A model generated the notes under the pieces. That model did not search any database and was not told the origin of the DNA. It worked only from the letters and a program-made list of their open reading frames with translations. Source: Nageia nagi (lineage: Eukaryota > Pinophyta). From it: a stretch of 64,000 nt of DNA. The stretch is from NCBI GenBank assembly GCA_050084985.1, contig JBITNC010000002.1:18972001-19036000 (forward strand). Reading direction: 5' to 3'. Positions 1 to 12,687 of the stretch are shown one piece after another. Position 1 is the first letter of the stretch. The number at the start of each line of letters is the position of its first letter. Made by a program: the position numbers and the translations under genes.

Positions 1-381
1 AAAATGAATTGCCTAATAATTCACAATACAACTCAGAAAAATGAAATTGCACAACTCAACAACAATGGAGAACTGAAATTGAATCCAACATCAAATTGAT
101 TATTGTGAATGCAAGCTACAACTCCAATACAACTCCACACACTTCTATGATGCTGCAGAATACATTACAAACATTTATAGAGGCTGTAGGTGACCTTTTC
201 CCTTCAACCTAGAAGTTGAAACACCAAGAAACATGAACTGGAAAGCCACAGGAAGGAAAAATGTCATACATAGAAAACAGAACTAGCTGGTAGGCTGGCT
301 GCTTAGCCGAGTGGCCGGTTCACTTATTCTAGTTGGTTGGTCGGTTACAGGTAGCCGATCGATTAGTCTTCAAATTCTTCA
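1..381 (-). repeat. E1 3' LTR (partial)
   Basis: It aligns base for base with 4722-5102. On the element strand it begins TGAAGAATTTGAAG. Its U3 end (about 289-366) holds a cluster of short GCCGGTT-like repeats, unusually rich in CpG for this window. The missing end lies outside the window. Confidence 0.95.
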
Positions 382-3300
382 TACTCCCCTTACTGGTAAG
401 AGGACTAACAATCAAGTCTCTTAATAGCACAAATTGAGATTTTGCCATCGATTTTGTGAAGATATCCGCCACTTGGTCTTGTGTTGGACAATACCTCAAG
501 TTTATCATTCCTTTCTCCACCAAATCTCAAATGAAATGAATCTTCAAATCAAAGTGCTTGGTTCTAGAATGGTGGATAGGATTGTGTGCCAACTTGATGG
601 CACTTTGGTTGTCACAAAAAATTGTTGTTTCTTGAGTTTGCTCCTCTCCAATTTCTTTCAACACTTTTCTCAACCATAGTGCTTGTGTTGAAGCACTTGT
701 CACAGCCACATACTTAGCTTTCGTACTAGAAAGAGCTACTGTAGATTGTTTTTGAGAGCTCCATGATATCAAACCTGATCCAAGAGAGAAGCAATTCCCA
801 CTTGTGCTCTTTCTATCATCCAAATTGCTACCCCAATCACTATCACTGAAACCTGTGAGTTGGAGCTTAGAATCACATGTATAATGTATTCCATAATCAA
901 TGGTTCCCTTCACATACCTTAGTATTCTTTTTGCTGCCTTGAGATGTACAGCAGATGGATCACTCATGTATCTTGCCATCAAAGATACACTAAATTGCAA
1001 ATCCGGTCTTATGTTTGTCAAAAACATAAGACTGCCAACAATGCTCCTATATTGCTTTTTGTCAACTTTTGGTTCTCCATCCTCCTTACAAAGGTGTTCT
1101 CCATGGGCTATAGGTGTTGCTATAGGTGTGTAATTGTCCATTTTGAATCTTTTGAGCATGTCTCTTGCATATTTGGATTGAGACACAAAGATTTCATCTT
1201 GCGTTTGATGCACCTCCAAGCCAAGAAAGTAGCTCATCAAACCAAGATCTTTCATGTCAAACTTAGCGATCATATGAGTTTTGAAATCTTCATTCATCTT
1301 CTTATTATTGCCCATGAATATCAAATCATCTACATACAAGCAAACAATCAAAATATCAGTAGCACTTTTCTTAAAATACAAGGTAGGTTCACTTACACTT
1401 CTTTGAAAACCCACACTTTTGAAGTATACATCAAATCTTGTATACCAAGCTCTTGGAGCTTGCTTCAGCCCATATAGTGCCTTCTTGAGCTTGTATACAT
1501 GGTCTTCTATTCCTGAAACCTCAAAACCTTGAGGTTGTGCTACATACACCTCTTCATTGATGTCACCATTCAAAAATGCACTTTTCACATCCATGTGTTG
1601 GACTGTCCAACCCTTACTTGTTGCCAAAGAGAGTGCCAATCTGATTGTTTCTTGTCTTGCAACCGGTGCAAATGTCTCCTCAAAATCCACTCCATACTGC
1701 TGAGTGAATCCCTTTGCCACTAGCCTTGCTTTGTACCTCTCAACACTACCATCACTCTTGCATTTTTTTTTGTACACCCATTTGGAACCAACCATTTTCT
1801 TACCTTTGGGCAACTTGCAAAGTTCCCAAGTATCATTTCTTTCAATAGCATCAATCTCTTCTTTCATAGCTTGCATCCAAACACCATTAGAACAAGCTTC
1901 TTCATAACAAGATGGCTCAACAATAGCAATATTTGTATTTGAAATAGAATTTGAAACACATGAAACAGCATAATTTACCACTTCACCTTTGGGCTCTCCA
2001 TTATCATCATCTCCATATATGTGCATGCTTTCTAATCTTGCAATAAGATTTTGCATCTCTTAAGTTTGGCTCCTTGTGAATCTTCTCATAGAGTTGCCAT
2101 CTATGATTTGGCTTTTTGGATGATCCCTCAACCATCTCTTACCTTTGTTACCTTGGTTCAACAATCTTGCATTGGGTGAACTTGGTGCACTTACACTTTT
2201 TGGTGATGTGTTGGAGCTAGATGATGATGTTGGTGAGCTTGGAGTACTCACACTTGATGGCTGTTCCTCATTTTTCTTCCTCACACCATGGCTGGGCTGC
2301 ACTTTCAATGCTTCATTCTCCTCCAAACTATCTCCTCCAAACACATTCTACTGCAATTTTTTATCGTTGTTGTACTCTCCCCCTTCATTAAAAATTGCAT
2401 CTCTTGATACAATTATTTTGTGGCTCTTGGGATTATAGAATTTGTAAGCTTTTGAATGCTCACAATATCCTATAAACACACATGGTTCAAATTTGGCATC
2501 TAGTTTCCTCCTTCTTTCATCATTGATGTGCACATATGCAAGGCATCCAAACACTTTGAAGTGTTCTAAATTTGGTTTTCTCTCAAACCAAGATTCATAG
2601 GGAGTTATTTTGTCCAAGCTTCTTGTAGGAGACCAGTTCCAAATATACACTATTGTTTTAATTGCTTCAGCCCAATAAACATTGGGCAACTTCTTGCTTT
2701 GCAACATACTCCTTGCCATCTCAACAAGAATCCTATTTTTCCTTTCCGCTACTCCATTTTGCTGTGGTGTGTAGGGAGAAGTAAGGCGTCTCCTAATACC
2801 ATTCTCTTTACAAAATTGAAAGAACTCACTAGTGCAATATTCTCCTCCTCTATCACTTCTTAAGCACTTCACACTATGCTCACTTTGTTTCTCAACTAGC
2901 AATTTAAATTCTTTAAAACATTTCAATGCTTCATCTTTGCTTGAGATAAAATAAACCCAACATATTCTTGTAAAATCATCAATGAAAGTGATAAAGTAAG
3001 TAGATTTACCAAAGCTTGTTGTTTGCATAGGCCCACAAATATCAGTATGGACCAATTGGAGAGGGTGTTTAGATCTCCATGCTTCATCCTTTGGAAACTT
3101 CCCCCTTGCTTGCTTGTCTAGTGCACATCCTTCACACACATCCTTGCATTCTTCTAGTTTTGGTAGCCCTCTAACCATTTCTGGAAGAGCTTTCAAGCTC
3201 CCAAAATTCAAGTGTCCAAGCCTCATATGCCAAAGCTTGCTTTTATCCTCAATCAGCCACCATTTTTCTTAAAAAATTTAATGGGAAAGAGTTTATTTTT

Positions 3301-4648
3301 AGTCATTTGAATAGTAGTTACTAGCCTTCCTCCATGATTTTTATCATAAATTTTGCACATTCTATCTTCAAACACCAATTTGTAATTTTTCTCAAGCATT
3401 TGGTCAATACTCAATAAAATTTGTTTTAAATTCAGAGTGTAGTAAATGTTCTTTACCTTCATGGTTCCTTGTTTTGTTGGAACTTGCATCTCTCCTTTGC
3501 CAAGTATCTCCAACCTCTTCTCATTTCCCAATCGCACATTGGATTTGTAGGAATGATCAACCGTTGAAAGTAAAGATTTCTCATCGATCATGTGGTTTGA
3601 GCAACCACTATCTAACAGCCAAGTCTCTTCTCCAAGTTTTTCACAATCCATCATTGATAAGAACAATTGTTCTTCACCATAACCATGTTCTTCTTCTCCA
3701 TAGTTTGCAGCCTTCCCTTCATTTGCTTGTTTTGATCTACATTCATACTCAAAATGGCCAAATTTATTACAATAAAAACATTGCATATTCCTCTTATCCT
3801 TACCACTACCGGTTCCGAAAGGTTCCTCTTTCGGAGTGTCTCCCCCTTGATGATGAAGTTGGTTCACTTTCATAATTCTGATCTCTTCCTCTACCTCTTC
3901 CAAACGAACCTCTTCTTCCTCCTCTTTCGGTTTTGCCTCCTCTTCCTCTTGCACCTCTCCCTTGTCCTCTTCCTTGTCCTTCATTCTCTTTGATAGAGAA
4001 TGCTTACTCATCAGTATTGCTTGTTCCAGCCTTTGTCCTCTTTGTCATCCTCTCTTCATGAGATGTGAGAGAGCCAATCAAATTGTCAATTTCCAAGGAT
4101 GAGAGGTCTTTTGTTTCTTCAATTATGAGTGCAGCATGGTCAAATTTTTTGGTTAAGGTTCTCAAAACCTTCTTAATGACAACCTCCTTTTCAATCTTCT
4201 CTCCAAGAGTGGCCATCTTATTGACTATGGCTTTCACTCTCACACAATAATCTCCAGTAGTCTCCTTCTCCTCTTGCTTCATATTTTCAAACTCCCTTCT
4301 CAATGTTTGGAGTTTTACTTCCTTCACCTTGAGGCTCCCTTGATAGCCTTCTCTCAAGACTGCCCATGCTTCTTGGGCTGAGACACATGCTGAGATTCAT
4401 GGGAAGATGCTCCTGTCCAAGGCTGCTTGTATGAAGGACAGAGCCATGGAGTTTTGTCTCTCATTCTCCTTTGCTTCCTTCTTTACATCTACATTCAATG
4501 CACTCCAATCTGTCGGTTCAATGTAGCCAGCCACTACAATGTCCCAATATCCTTTACCGATTAGTAGAGTCTTCATTCGAACACTCCAATATTCATAGTT
4601 TGCTCCATCAAACTCTGGAATGATGATTGAGTTGGAGTTGCTTGCCAT
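329..4648 (-). pseudogene. E1 gag-pol polyprotein, broken
   Basis: The copia polyprotein would make capsid, protease, integrase and reverse transcriptase/RNase H. The start chosen is the ATG at 4648 (MASNSNS); the reading upstream of it runs into the primer site. Visible in order: gag N-terminal domain with the YWSVRMKTLL block, an RG-rich stretch, a CX2CX4HX4C zinc knuckle (CFYCNKFGHFEYEC), protease LLDSGCSNHM, integrase zinc region and core (HTDICGPM, ERKNRI), RT with YVDD near 1325-1336, and RNase H. Breaks seen: stops at 4397 (TGA), 4004 (TAA), 2348 (TAG), 2060 (TAA) and 527 (TGA). Frame changes lie near a G-run at about 3841-3846 and near 3255-3290. The RNase H motif reads TKAKY where TEAEY is usual. 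The frame ends inside the LTR. It is related to E2 but has different LTRs. Confidence 0.93.
382..396 (-). other. E1 polypurine tract
   Basis: The minus strand reads CCAGTAAGGGGAGTA and directly abuts the 3' LTR. This is the expected place and composition for the plus-strand DNA priming site. Confidence 0.85.
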
Positions 4649-4683
4649 GTCTTCACTTCTTGAACCCAGATTGATCCAACCTT

Positions 4684-4695
4684 GCTCTGATACCA
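4684..4695 (-). other. E1 primer binding site (tRNA-Met type)
   Basis: The minus strand reads TGGTATCAGAGC, the usual plant copia site complementary to the initiator methionine tRNA 3' end. It lies two bases from the 5' LTR end. Confidence 0.9.
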
Positions 4696-4697
4696 AA

Positions 4698-5102
4698 TGA
4701 AGTTCTTTAACTATAACAAAAAAAATGAATTGCCTAACAATTCATAATAAAACTCAAAAAAATGAAATTACACAACTCAACAACAATGGAGAACTGAAAT
4801 TGAATCCAACATCAAATTGATTATTGAGAATGCAAGCTACAACTCTAATAGAACTCCACACACTTCTATGATGCTGCAAAATACATTACAAACATTTATA
4901 GAGGTTGTAGGTGACCTTTTCCCTTCAACCTAGAAGCTGAAACACCAAGAAACATGAACTAGAAAGCCATAGGAAGGAAAAATGTCATACATAGAAAACA
5001 GAACTAGCCGGCAGGCCGACTACTTAGACGAGTGGCCGGTTCACTTATTCTAGCTGGTTAGCCGGTTACAGGTAGCCGGTCGGTTGGTCTTCAAATTCTT
5101 CA
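4698..5102 (-). repeat. E1 5' LTR, 405 bp
   Basis: Bounded by TG and CA on the element strand, beginning TGAAGAATTTGAAG and ending AAGAACTTCA. It matches the partial 3' LTR at 1-381. GCCGGTT-like short repeats lie at about 5010-5090. Confidence 0.93.
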
Positions 5103-7900
5103 CTTTATTGGATCTAACCTATAACACACTTGGTTGAGAAGTGAAATTCTCATTATCAAAATAATCTAATTATCTAATACAAATATGATCTGATCCTTTT
5201 GAAAGCTCAACAAATCATTAGATAATACTTTTATATATTCTTGATATGAACAACAACAAATCACAAAAATTAAGCCAATATAAAATAAAAATAATACACA
5301 ACATTCATCTCTAACCATGATACAGTATAGATTGGTATGCATCATATCAACTAGATAGAGAAGGAGAGATTGGTTTTTTGATTATGCATATTCATCATTT
5401 GATTGGTTTAAAGGATCAAACTATTGATTGGAATACTCAGGGTTTAGACCTATGAGGTTCGGTTACCAAACAAAATGTTATTTTCTCAATGATGTCAAGA
5501 TTTGATCAATCTTAAACTCAACTAAGAGGAACTAAATTTAAAATAATAAATATCCTTTTAAAAATAGTCCATGTTCTTCCAACATACCTTATTTTCTATG
5601 GTCTAACATGTCATAATATGAATATTCTTTATTTTCATTAATTCCAAATATTGATCTAATATCGATCTATGATTTGAAAAATTTACTAACATCATTTTAT
5701 AAAAACTTATGGAAGAAAAAATATTTCCATCTAATTCCTTATATATCAAAATTTATGTCCTCCAAATATTTTAATAAATAATGGAAAAAATATATATATA
5801 ATTTGAATTGTCTAAATTATTATACCATGTTTGTATAGTGCTATGTAACCTCATCCAAATAACACCACATGATTCATTCATATAATACTAGATTATCCAA
5901 GAAACTAATAAGTGGTTAGGGAGTATGAAGGAATACAAAGCCTTACTACCCATTCATATCTTCTGGAGGATTTTTACCATTGAATTTATGAATTATTTCA
6001 ACATATCAACCATGCAGAGAAGGATGGTATGGATATATACTTAGGTAACTTATGTTCCTCATCATCATATATTTTAAGTATTTATTAAATAAGTTCCCTC
6101 TCATTGGGAAGGCATGATCTAAAAATAGATCAAATAAGGAATAATGGATTTCAATGTGAACCTTGCTCCAATGCTAGCTCTAAGATTCCTATAGAATTAC
6201 GTATCAATATTATAATGGATCACGGAGAGAGGTGTTACCATTAGCAGATAATTGAACTGACATATTATGTTTTATGAACTAGTTCCTAACCTATTGACCC
6301 AACTTAGGGAGCTTCATGTGACTATAACCCTATAGTAATAATATAATTTCTAAAATTTGTATTTAACTATCCAAGTAATCCATAGGCTTTTGGATCCAAG
6401 TAAGACTTAAGATAATATTTTCATGTTATTATTATGAAAGCATGATTGCATTTGAAGCATGATTGCATTTGAAGCATGATTGCATTTGAAGCCTGATTGC
6501 ATTTGAAGCATGATTGCATTTGAAGCGTTAAGAACACCTTATAGCAATAAGATAATTTGTAAAATTTGTATTTAAGGATCCAAGTAAGATATCAACTTTT
6601 GGTGATTACAAATCAAAGATACCAATAATAAAGATTTATCTAAAATATTACACCTTAAAAACATAGTTTTAAGGGCTTATAGGATATTATCATAAGTTTA
6701 TAAATTATAATATTAAGATTATTGCTCCATGCATTTCTATTCTTCCAAAAAAATCATTTATATAGATGATAATAGTTGAGAAATTATTTGAACAATTAAA
6801 ACTTTTATTTCCATAATAAATTTTGTAATGTTATGCTTTTTTAAAATATTTAAATCTTAAAGTGATGTGTAGATAAAAAATAAAAATAAAAATTACACAT
6901 GTTATAAATAACAAATATTTTTTCATCTAAAAATGTATGAATGATCAATAATGATACAATAATTTTAAATTTAGGGAACAAAATAAATCTAGCAATGTGA
7001 TGAAACTGATACAAAGGATATATTAATCGTAGATTCAACATACATTCATATGAAACTTATAATTTAATTTCATTAATAGTGTAAGTATGCAAAACAATTA
7101 AATATTCATTTATGGTTAAAAAGGTCATATGTTTACATGAGCGGAATATACAAAATATCATTTTCATATCTTTTATTGCTAAACTCTAAAAGGACTATAA
7201 TCATATACATGAAACCATTTTTTTTTTGTTATTATTATTTTCACATTTTAGAATTAGAGATATGTCAATGATATTCACTTATAACCAATTTATTTATTTT
7301 TCTATATGTTTTATAAATTAATTTTATAATTATATAAATGCTATTGTTTATTTACACAAAAGAATGAAAAAACTTTCAAGAAGGTCTGAATTCAGTTATA
7401 ACAAGTTATGATTTATTTAACTTTATTGAATGGTTTTCCTCCTTTCATTGCTCTTTTCTGTATTGATGAATTCATTCTATATACTCTTTCCTATTAAAAG
7501 TTTTCTAATCATTAGACTTCTAAAATCTAAATAATAAAATTTTAAGAAATATATAATTATATTCAATATTTTTTTATTGAATCAAAAAAAAAATATTTAC
7601 TTATTTAGTGTAGCAAACAAGTTATATGAAAATTTTATTACTCTTCTACATCATATGATTCAAAGTGAAAAAGATAAGCATCTTACAATTTAGTAATTTT
7701 TAATTTGTGTAAATTATTTTTTATAATTCAAATTTTTACAACGTACAACCTGTTCATGAATATCTTATATGTTGTAATAAAACAAAAATAGATTCAACTA
7801 TGTAAAATAGTTTAATACCTCAAAAAATACTATCTCAATAATTTTTTGTCTTATTACAACTCACAATATAATTATATTTTACCATTTTTAAGAAAGATAA
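5103..7900. other. AT-rich intergenic DNA, no gene seen
   Basis: No long open frame and no recognised domain. A partial internal duplication links about 6307-6400 with 6528-6590 (both contain AAAATTTGTATTTAA and ATCCAAGTAA), with the 17-bp array between them. Otherwise I see only poly-A/T runs. Confidence 0.6.
6440..6524. repeat. 17-bp tandem repeat, five copies
   Basis: The unit GCATGATTGCATTTGAA is repeated exactly five times, starting at 6440, 6457, 6474, 6491 and 6508. The only change is one base in the fourth copy (GCCTG). The near-identity indicates recent expansion or correction. Confidence 0.97.
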
Positions 7901-7929
7901 TAAATTTTGAAAAAAACTATAACCTAATG

Positions 7930-8880
7930 GACAAGATGACAGTTTTTATTTCATTAACTTATTCCGTCGCTAGTAGAACTCCATTCATAGATGTCTAAAA
8001 CGTGGATGATAGAATTGATAACAACGTGGTTGTTTGAGTGTTTACTTCCATCTTATACCATATTATAATATTCCGATACTAATGCTTCCTGTTCTTATTT
8101 CGGACACAGAACACCAACCATGTAACCGTTTCAGGTCATCAAAACTGGGAAACTGATGTGATGTTTTACAAGTAATAAAGCATAAATTCCTGTACTGAAT
8201 TTTGAATGCCCAAATTGTATTAATTAGGTAAATTGCACTATACGTTGATAATAAATAATGCTTGCAACGTTCCAATTTTCAATGAATTTCGTGAGAGAAT
8301 TGAATGCTTAAGAAGATGCTCTTGCGATCAGACATAGACAAGTAGGAAATGGTCTCGTTCCGAACGTGTAAAGTGCTCTACCCAGTCGGACAGTTAGTTA
8401 CAGTGTAGTTTTAGTCGACCACCTACTATGTTTGATACAAAGGCACTTGATAACGCACAAAACTACGCGTCTTGCATTGTGTTGTTGCAACTACTGGATT
8501 GTATAGATAAAATGTATGGGACAAGGTAGGGGATGACAACTCGTATAAAAGAAGCTTCCTTCCTCCTCAATGCAGCAAATACCTTATTATTAGTTTTGAG
8601 CTCTGACATCATCATTCGTCACCACTGTCATCTAGTTTTGATAACTGTAAATTGTCAATACAGCAATAGAGAGATTTGAATATGGGCAACCCACATAGTC
8701 TTCGCTAGTTTTCTTAGAAGAGAAGCTAAGATTTAATTAAATCATTCTGCGTCGGTTTCTATTGTCTTGAGCTCTGGATTTATTTCGTTGTGTACATCCG
8801 TAGGGTTTTGCATCGAATGTAACTATGGCCTCCCCATTGTGGACTGCTTGAAAAGGTTTTAAGAACGAAAATGGTTCTAC
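7930..8880 (+). repeat. Promoter-like segment, copy 1 of 3
   Basis: Similar to 58460-59490 and 62150-63080 in the same orientation. Shared landmarks include GTGAGAGAATTGAATGC, CAACTACT followed by a TATA-like run, GTATGGGACAAG, GTTTTGAGCT and GAATATGGGCA. A TATAAAAG box lies at 8544-8551. Similarity with the second copy continues weakly to about 10.5 kb (shared GATGGGGATAAT). The short frame opening at the ATG near 8682 stops after eight codons, so I call no gene. It could be the 5' end of a duplicated host gene or an unclassified repeat. Confidence 0.65.
8544..8551 (+). promoter_or_regulatory. Possible TATA box in segment copy 1
   Basis: TATAAAAG, followed by AGCTTCC, lies about 50 bases before the conserved GTTTTGAGCT block. 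The matching site in copy 2 (near 59158) reads CAAAATAG and has lost the box. A promoter role is inferred only. Confidence 0.35.
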
Positions 8881-8899
8881 TTATATTCATAAATCATAA

Positions 8900-9190
8900 T
8901 TCTCCCATAAATAGAATTTTAGATATAATTAACTTCCAACCATCTTCTAGAATGAAGAAAGGGTGTGGTAAGATAAAGGATGATAATTTAATGGTTAAAA
9001 TTGATTGAGATTATGTAAATGGATGGTTGAAGTTGATTGATAATTTTTTTTATATTTAATTAGTTTTTATTATTTAATTGTAGTTATGTGATATTTATTA
9101 TATATATTTTTATAATTTATAGTAATATATTATTATTATTATTAATATAAATGATATTTTTGTTATATATATATATAAATATTTTATACA

Positions 9191-9252
<62 letters not shown>

Positions 9253-11438
9253 TGTATAAAAATATTTAAGATTGATATCTTTGATATTTTTTAGATATAT
9301 ATTTAAGATATCTAAATTAGTTAAAATAAATAAGTTTAATTTATAAGTTTTTTTTATTGTTGAAGTCATCCTTGAGGGCATATTTCTTGGAGTTAGATTC
9401 AGTATCTTAGGGTTCTCTTCTGTCAAAGTCACATAGGAGTCACACCTAGCCCCATCCACACCAGCATGGTCACCCACTATCTTTACTTTAGCTCATGATG
9501 TGAGGGGGGGTAGTTTTAAACATGAGGCCTCCCTTTATTAACTTGAGAGTTTTATTGCATTGCAATCCAACTCCCTTCACATATTTGGATTAAGAGCAAA
9601 TTTTAAACTAGTCCTTAATTCTAATTTATAGATTCAATAACATAGTTTAAAATTAATGTAATATGGTAAAATATATGTAAAATAATGAAATAAATAAAAA
9701 TAAGACATTAGTTTGATTGATTGAAGATATGGTTAACTTTTTAAATTATTATTAGTAGATTGTAATTTAATTTAATTATAATAAAAATATTAGTTCATAT
9801 TTTAGAACATTTGATATCTTAAGAAATTACAAAATGTGTGATAATTTACGATTTTATTGGACATTTGATGTCCTTTAAATTCTACAATTTACACTTGTGA
9901 CTCTAATATTTCAATTCCATTAAATTTAAGAGCTCTATCTATAGTACGTTAACTTTATAAGTAGTTTGTGATATGAAAGAAAATATACTTAATTAGAGGC
10001 TCATGTTAAGCTACATTTATGATGGGGATAATAGCAAATCTCAATAGTGCTAAATGAGGAATTTTATATATTAAAAGAACATAAAAAAAGCTCTCATTTG
10101 GATAAATTTTGTAAATAAAGAAAATATCGTGAGTTGCAATGATAAAAAACTTAAACAGGTGAAGGTTGTTGTAGGTTTATGATGAATCTTATACTAACAT
10201 CATAACTATTTTGAAGAGATAATCATGTTGAGACTCTAAATTTCTAAATATAAAATTAATATCATCTTATATAATTTGTAATTGGTATCTTCCTATCTAA
10301 TGTATGTAATATTATTTAAAATATAACTTAAATAGATCTGTATCTCAAAAGATATGATAATAAATTATTTTTAATACTTAAAACTTCCAATGTACGGATT
10401 ATCTAATATCTCTTGATGTTGGACATTCAATATCATATGCTTAAATACATAAATAATTTTAAAATTAATTAAAATTATGCTCATTTAATGTAGGAAGGAT
10501 AATTTATTAGATTAGCTTGGACACTTAAGATAGGATTTATATTAATATGTAAACCATTAATATTAAGTATGTAACACTTCAATATATACAAGATGAAAAA
10601 CTATTAAATATATCCATAAAATATTTTAAACAATCTGATAATTATTGCAAAAATGTATATATAAAAAAGTGTGGTAAAATTTATAAACTAAACAACAAAT
10701 ATTTGAAACGAGTAATGTATAGAAACATCTTAACATATTGTATAAGGAAGGATTCACTTCAAAATAAATTGTTTGAGGGTCAAACCTTAAATGATCTAAG
10801 TATAATATTAAAATCCATTATTAGATGAATAACAACATGATAAATTATTTGATGCTTAGATTATTAGATTAAACTTTTTTTACTATTTTTCATTAAATAA
10901 TATTACCATGAACCTTTAATCTATTAATATTTATAACAAATATCTTTTCTATTCTCAACCCACATAAGTAGCATAGTTATGTACTACATGTTGGCCCATA
11001 CATAACTCCATATATAAGGCATGTCATAACTCTTTATTTATGTATTGAATGTATTAGTCTGACAAGAGTTACCCCTATACCATATAATATTATATTAACT
11101 CAGTCCTTATTTCTACTTTTATAATACCATGATATCCCCCTTTCAAACGGTTCATCCTTAAGCCATTAAATAGAAAATATTCAATACCACTCTTTCTATG
11201 TATGAGAATTTTTAATAAGATTATTTATTTACATATGGTTACTTCATCTTGTTGATGTTCATTCGTGCATCCTCCTTTCCAACATTTTTACTATTATTGT
11301 AAGCCACATATATATTTTCTTATTACTTATATATTTTTAGGTTTTAATATAAGTTACTACCTTTTGGGAATAATATATTTTTATGCCAAACAAAAATTGT
11401 AAATAGATATAATTAAAAGGATATTCATAAGTTTTTGG
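8900..11438. other. AT-rich DNA, partly paralogous to 59.5-60.8 kb
   Basis: No gene is supported. Blocks at 9960-10200 (GATGGGGATAAT, AAAGCTCTCATTTGGATAAA) recur in diverged form at about 60230-60440 (GATGGGGATAAT, AAAGCTCTTATTTAGATAAA), which extends the promoter-segment duplication. The stretch also contains the AT palindrome. Confidence 0.55.
9175..9272. repeat. Long AT palindrome built on an (AT)n run
   Basis: A run of about 26 AT units is flanked by inverted arms: TATACATTAATT on the left and AATTAATGTATA on the right. The arms extend to AATATTTT and AAAATATT with one extra base. The whole block could fold into a single long hairpin. Confidence 0.9.
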
Positions 11439-11601
11439 AGGATATTTTAAGCATACCTATCCTTGTATGAGTGGATACTACCATTGAATATAATCTTGGA
11501 CAGTTTTTGGATGACGTTCTAGGGATGTTTATTTTGGTACTGATGCTTAATAGCAATGAATTTGGATGTGGAGAGATTATGGATGAGGTTATAGGAAAAC
11601 C
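11439..11601 (+). repeat. 72-bp tandem repeat array, left part
   Basis: Degenerate units start at 11439, 11511 and 11583. The third is cut by E3 at 11601 and continues at 25690 after the duplicated AAACC. Further units start at 25743 and 25815. The spacing is exactly 72 bases when E3 is removed. One frame gives a 24-residue repeat of the type (D/H/Y)EVLGTPIL with stops in places. I do not recognise a protein family. Confidence 0.75.
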
Positions 11602-12092
11602 TGTTAGAATTTGTAATGAAATATTGTGAATATCTAAACCCCTTGTAAATTCAATTAATCAATTAAAGGATATGTAGATACCTTAAGGGATTAATTGAAT
11701 TCTTTATTATGTAAACTTTGACCTTACCATGTGGTTAGTTGGTAGGATAAAGTTAGGTAATACATTTATTGTAACCCTAACCTTACCCTTGGGTTAAAGG
11801 GAGGTTAGGGAGGTGCTCTCATGCTATAAATAGAGGGCCTCTCCTCTTGTAAAATAACTAAGTTTTTGGAGTAAGATTACTCTACTAGTTCGTGTAGGAG
11901 AGAAAGGAATTGTTGTAAGAGGGTGCATACTTTGAGAATTGAGATCTAGTTGTGGATGTACTCCCAAGGAGGGAGGAATCACATTATATTAGTGTTATCT
12001 TGTGTGAATGGTATTATTAGTTTGTAGATGTTGAATGATTGAGTTTCCTATAGTCTTGGACCTTAAGGATTAGTGTAGTTCTAAATCCTTCA
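11602..12092 (+). repeat. E3 5' LTR, 491 bp
   Basis: It matches the 3' LTR over its whole length with about 12 substitutions and no gap. It has TG/CA ends and is preceded by target duplication copy AAACC. A TATA box lies at 11825-11832. Confidence 0.97.
11825..11832 (+). promoter_or_regulatory. E3 LTR TATA box
   Basis: TATAAATA followed by GAGGGCCTC is kept in all four LTRs of E3 and E3b (also 25417-25424, and on the minus strand 47249-47256 and 55502-55509). It is the likely core promoter, with transcription starting about 25-35 bases downstream. Confidence 0.75.
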
Positions 12093-12094
12093 AT

Positions 12095-12107
12095 TGGTAT
12101 CTAGAGC
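12095..12107 (+). other. E3 primer binding site with one extra base
   Basis: It reads TGGTATCTAGAGC, the initiator-Met-type site TGGTATCAGAGC with a T inserted. E3b keeps the normal form. The primer site is recopied from tRNA at each cycle, so this is probably a change after insertion. Confidence 0.8.
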
Positions 12108-12357
12108 TTGGTGTGGAAGCTCTTCTTCAACATCTTGAAGGCCTTTATTTCTCAACCTACACTCCATTGTTGAGGTAAAATCAAGAGAAGGTATAATTTT
12201 TTTTATTATTATTTTTTTATTATTGTGATACTAACATAATTCTTTGAAGATGTGTTAGTATGCTTAAAATGATGCAATTGATTACTAACCCTTTTTTTTA
12301 AGTTGCAATTTTTTATTGATTAGCTTATGGCTATTCTATAAAAATTGGGGTTAGTAT

Positions 12358-12358
12358 G

Positions 12359-12420
<62 letters not shown>
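12358..12420. repeat. (TA)n microsatellite in E3 leader
   Basis: About 30 uninterrupted TA units. E3b has an AT microsatellite at the comparable leader position (about 54522-54578). Confidence 0.95.
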
Positions 12421-12423
<3 letters not shown>

Positions 12424-12687
12424 CATTTTTTTTGTGTTCCAAATAAGTTCTTCTCTTTGGGAAATAAAAATTGGTGTATTTTTTTACATATTATAGAGTG
12501 TTCTTTTCTAAACTACTACTCTAGTTCCTATTTTACTCCTAAAATATTTACAATATATTCTAAAATATATGTATTTATAAAAAAAAGGGGGTTTATGGGA
12601 GTTCTTTCTGTCATAAAATTTATGACTTTTTTTTGCATATGTAAAAATGTGGAGGAACACAAAATGCTTTAATCCTAATATTAAAAA

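Larger units (their letters stand above)
1..5102 (-). mobile_element. E1, Ty1/copia LTR retrotransposon (3' LTR cut by window edge)
   Basis: A complete copia structure is read on the minus strand: 5' LTR at 4698-5102, an initiator-Met-type primer site, gag, protease, integrase, reverse transcriptase and RNase H in copia order, a polypurine tract and the 3' LTR at 1-381. The left LTR lacks about 24 bases because the window starts inside it, so the left target duplication cannot be seen. The two LTRs differ at about 25 of 381 aligned positions by my hand count, mostly C/T and G/A. The insertion is therefore fairly old, and its coding region is broken. Confidence 0.95.

Noticed and set aside
434-1723. 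Plus-strand frames of up to 177 codons inside E1
   Set aside because: They are antisense shadows of the minus-strand RT/RNase H region.
9184-9477. A 97-codon frame ending in a run of Tyr-Ile
   Set aside because: Its tail is simply the AT microsatellite read as codons, and the rest shows no domain or conserved copy.
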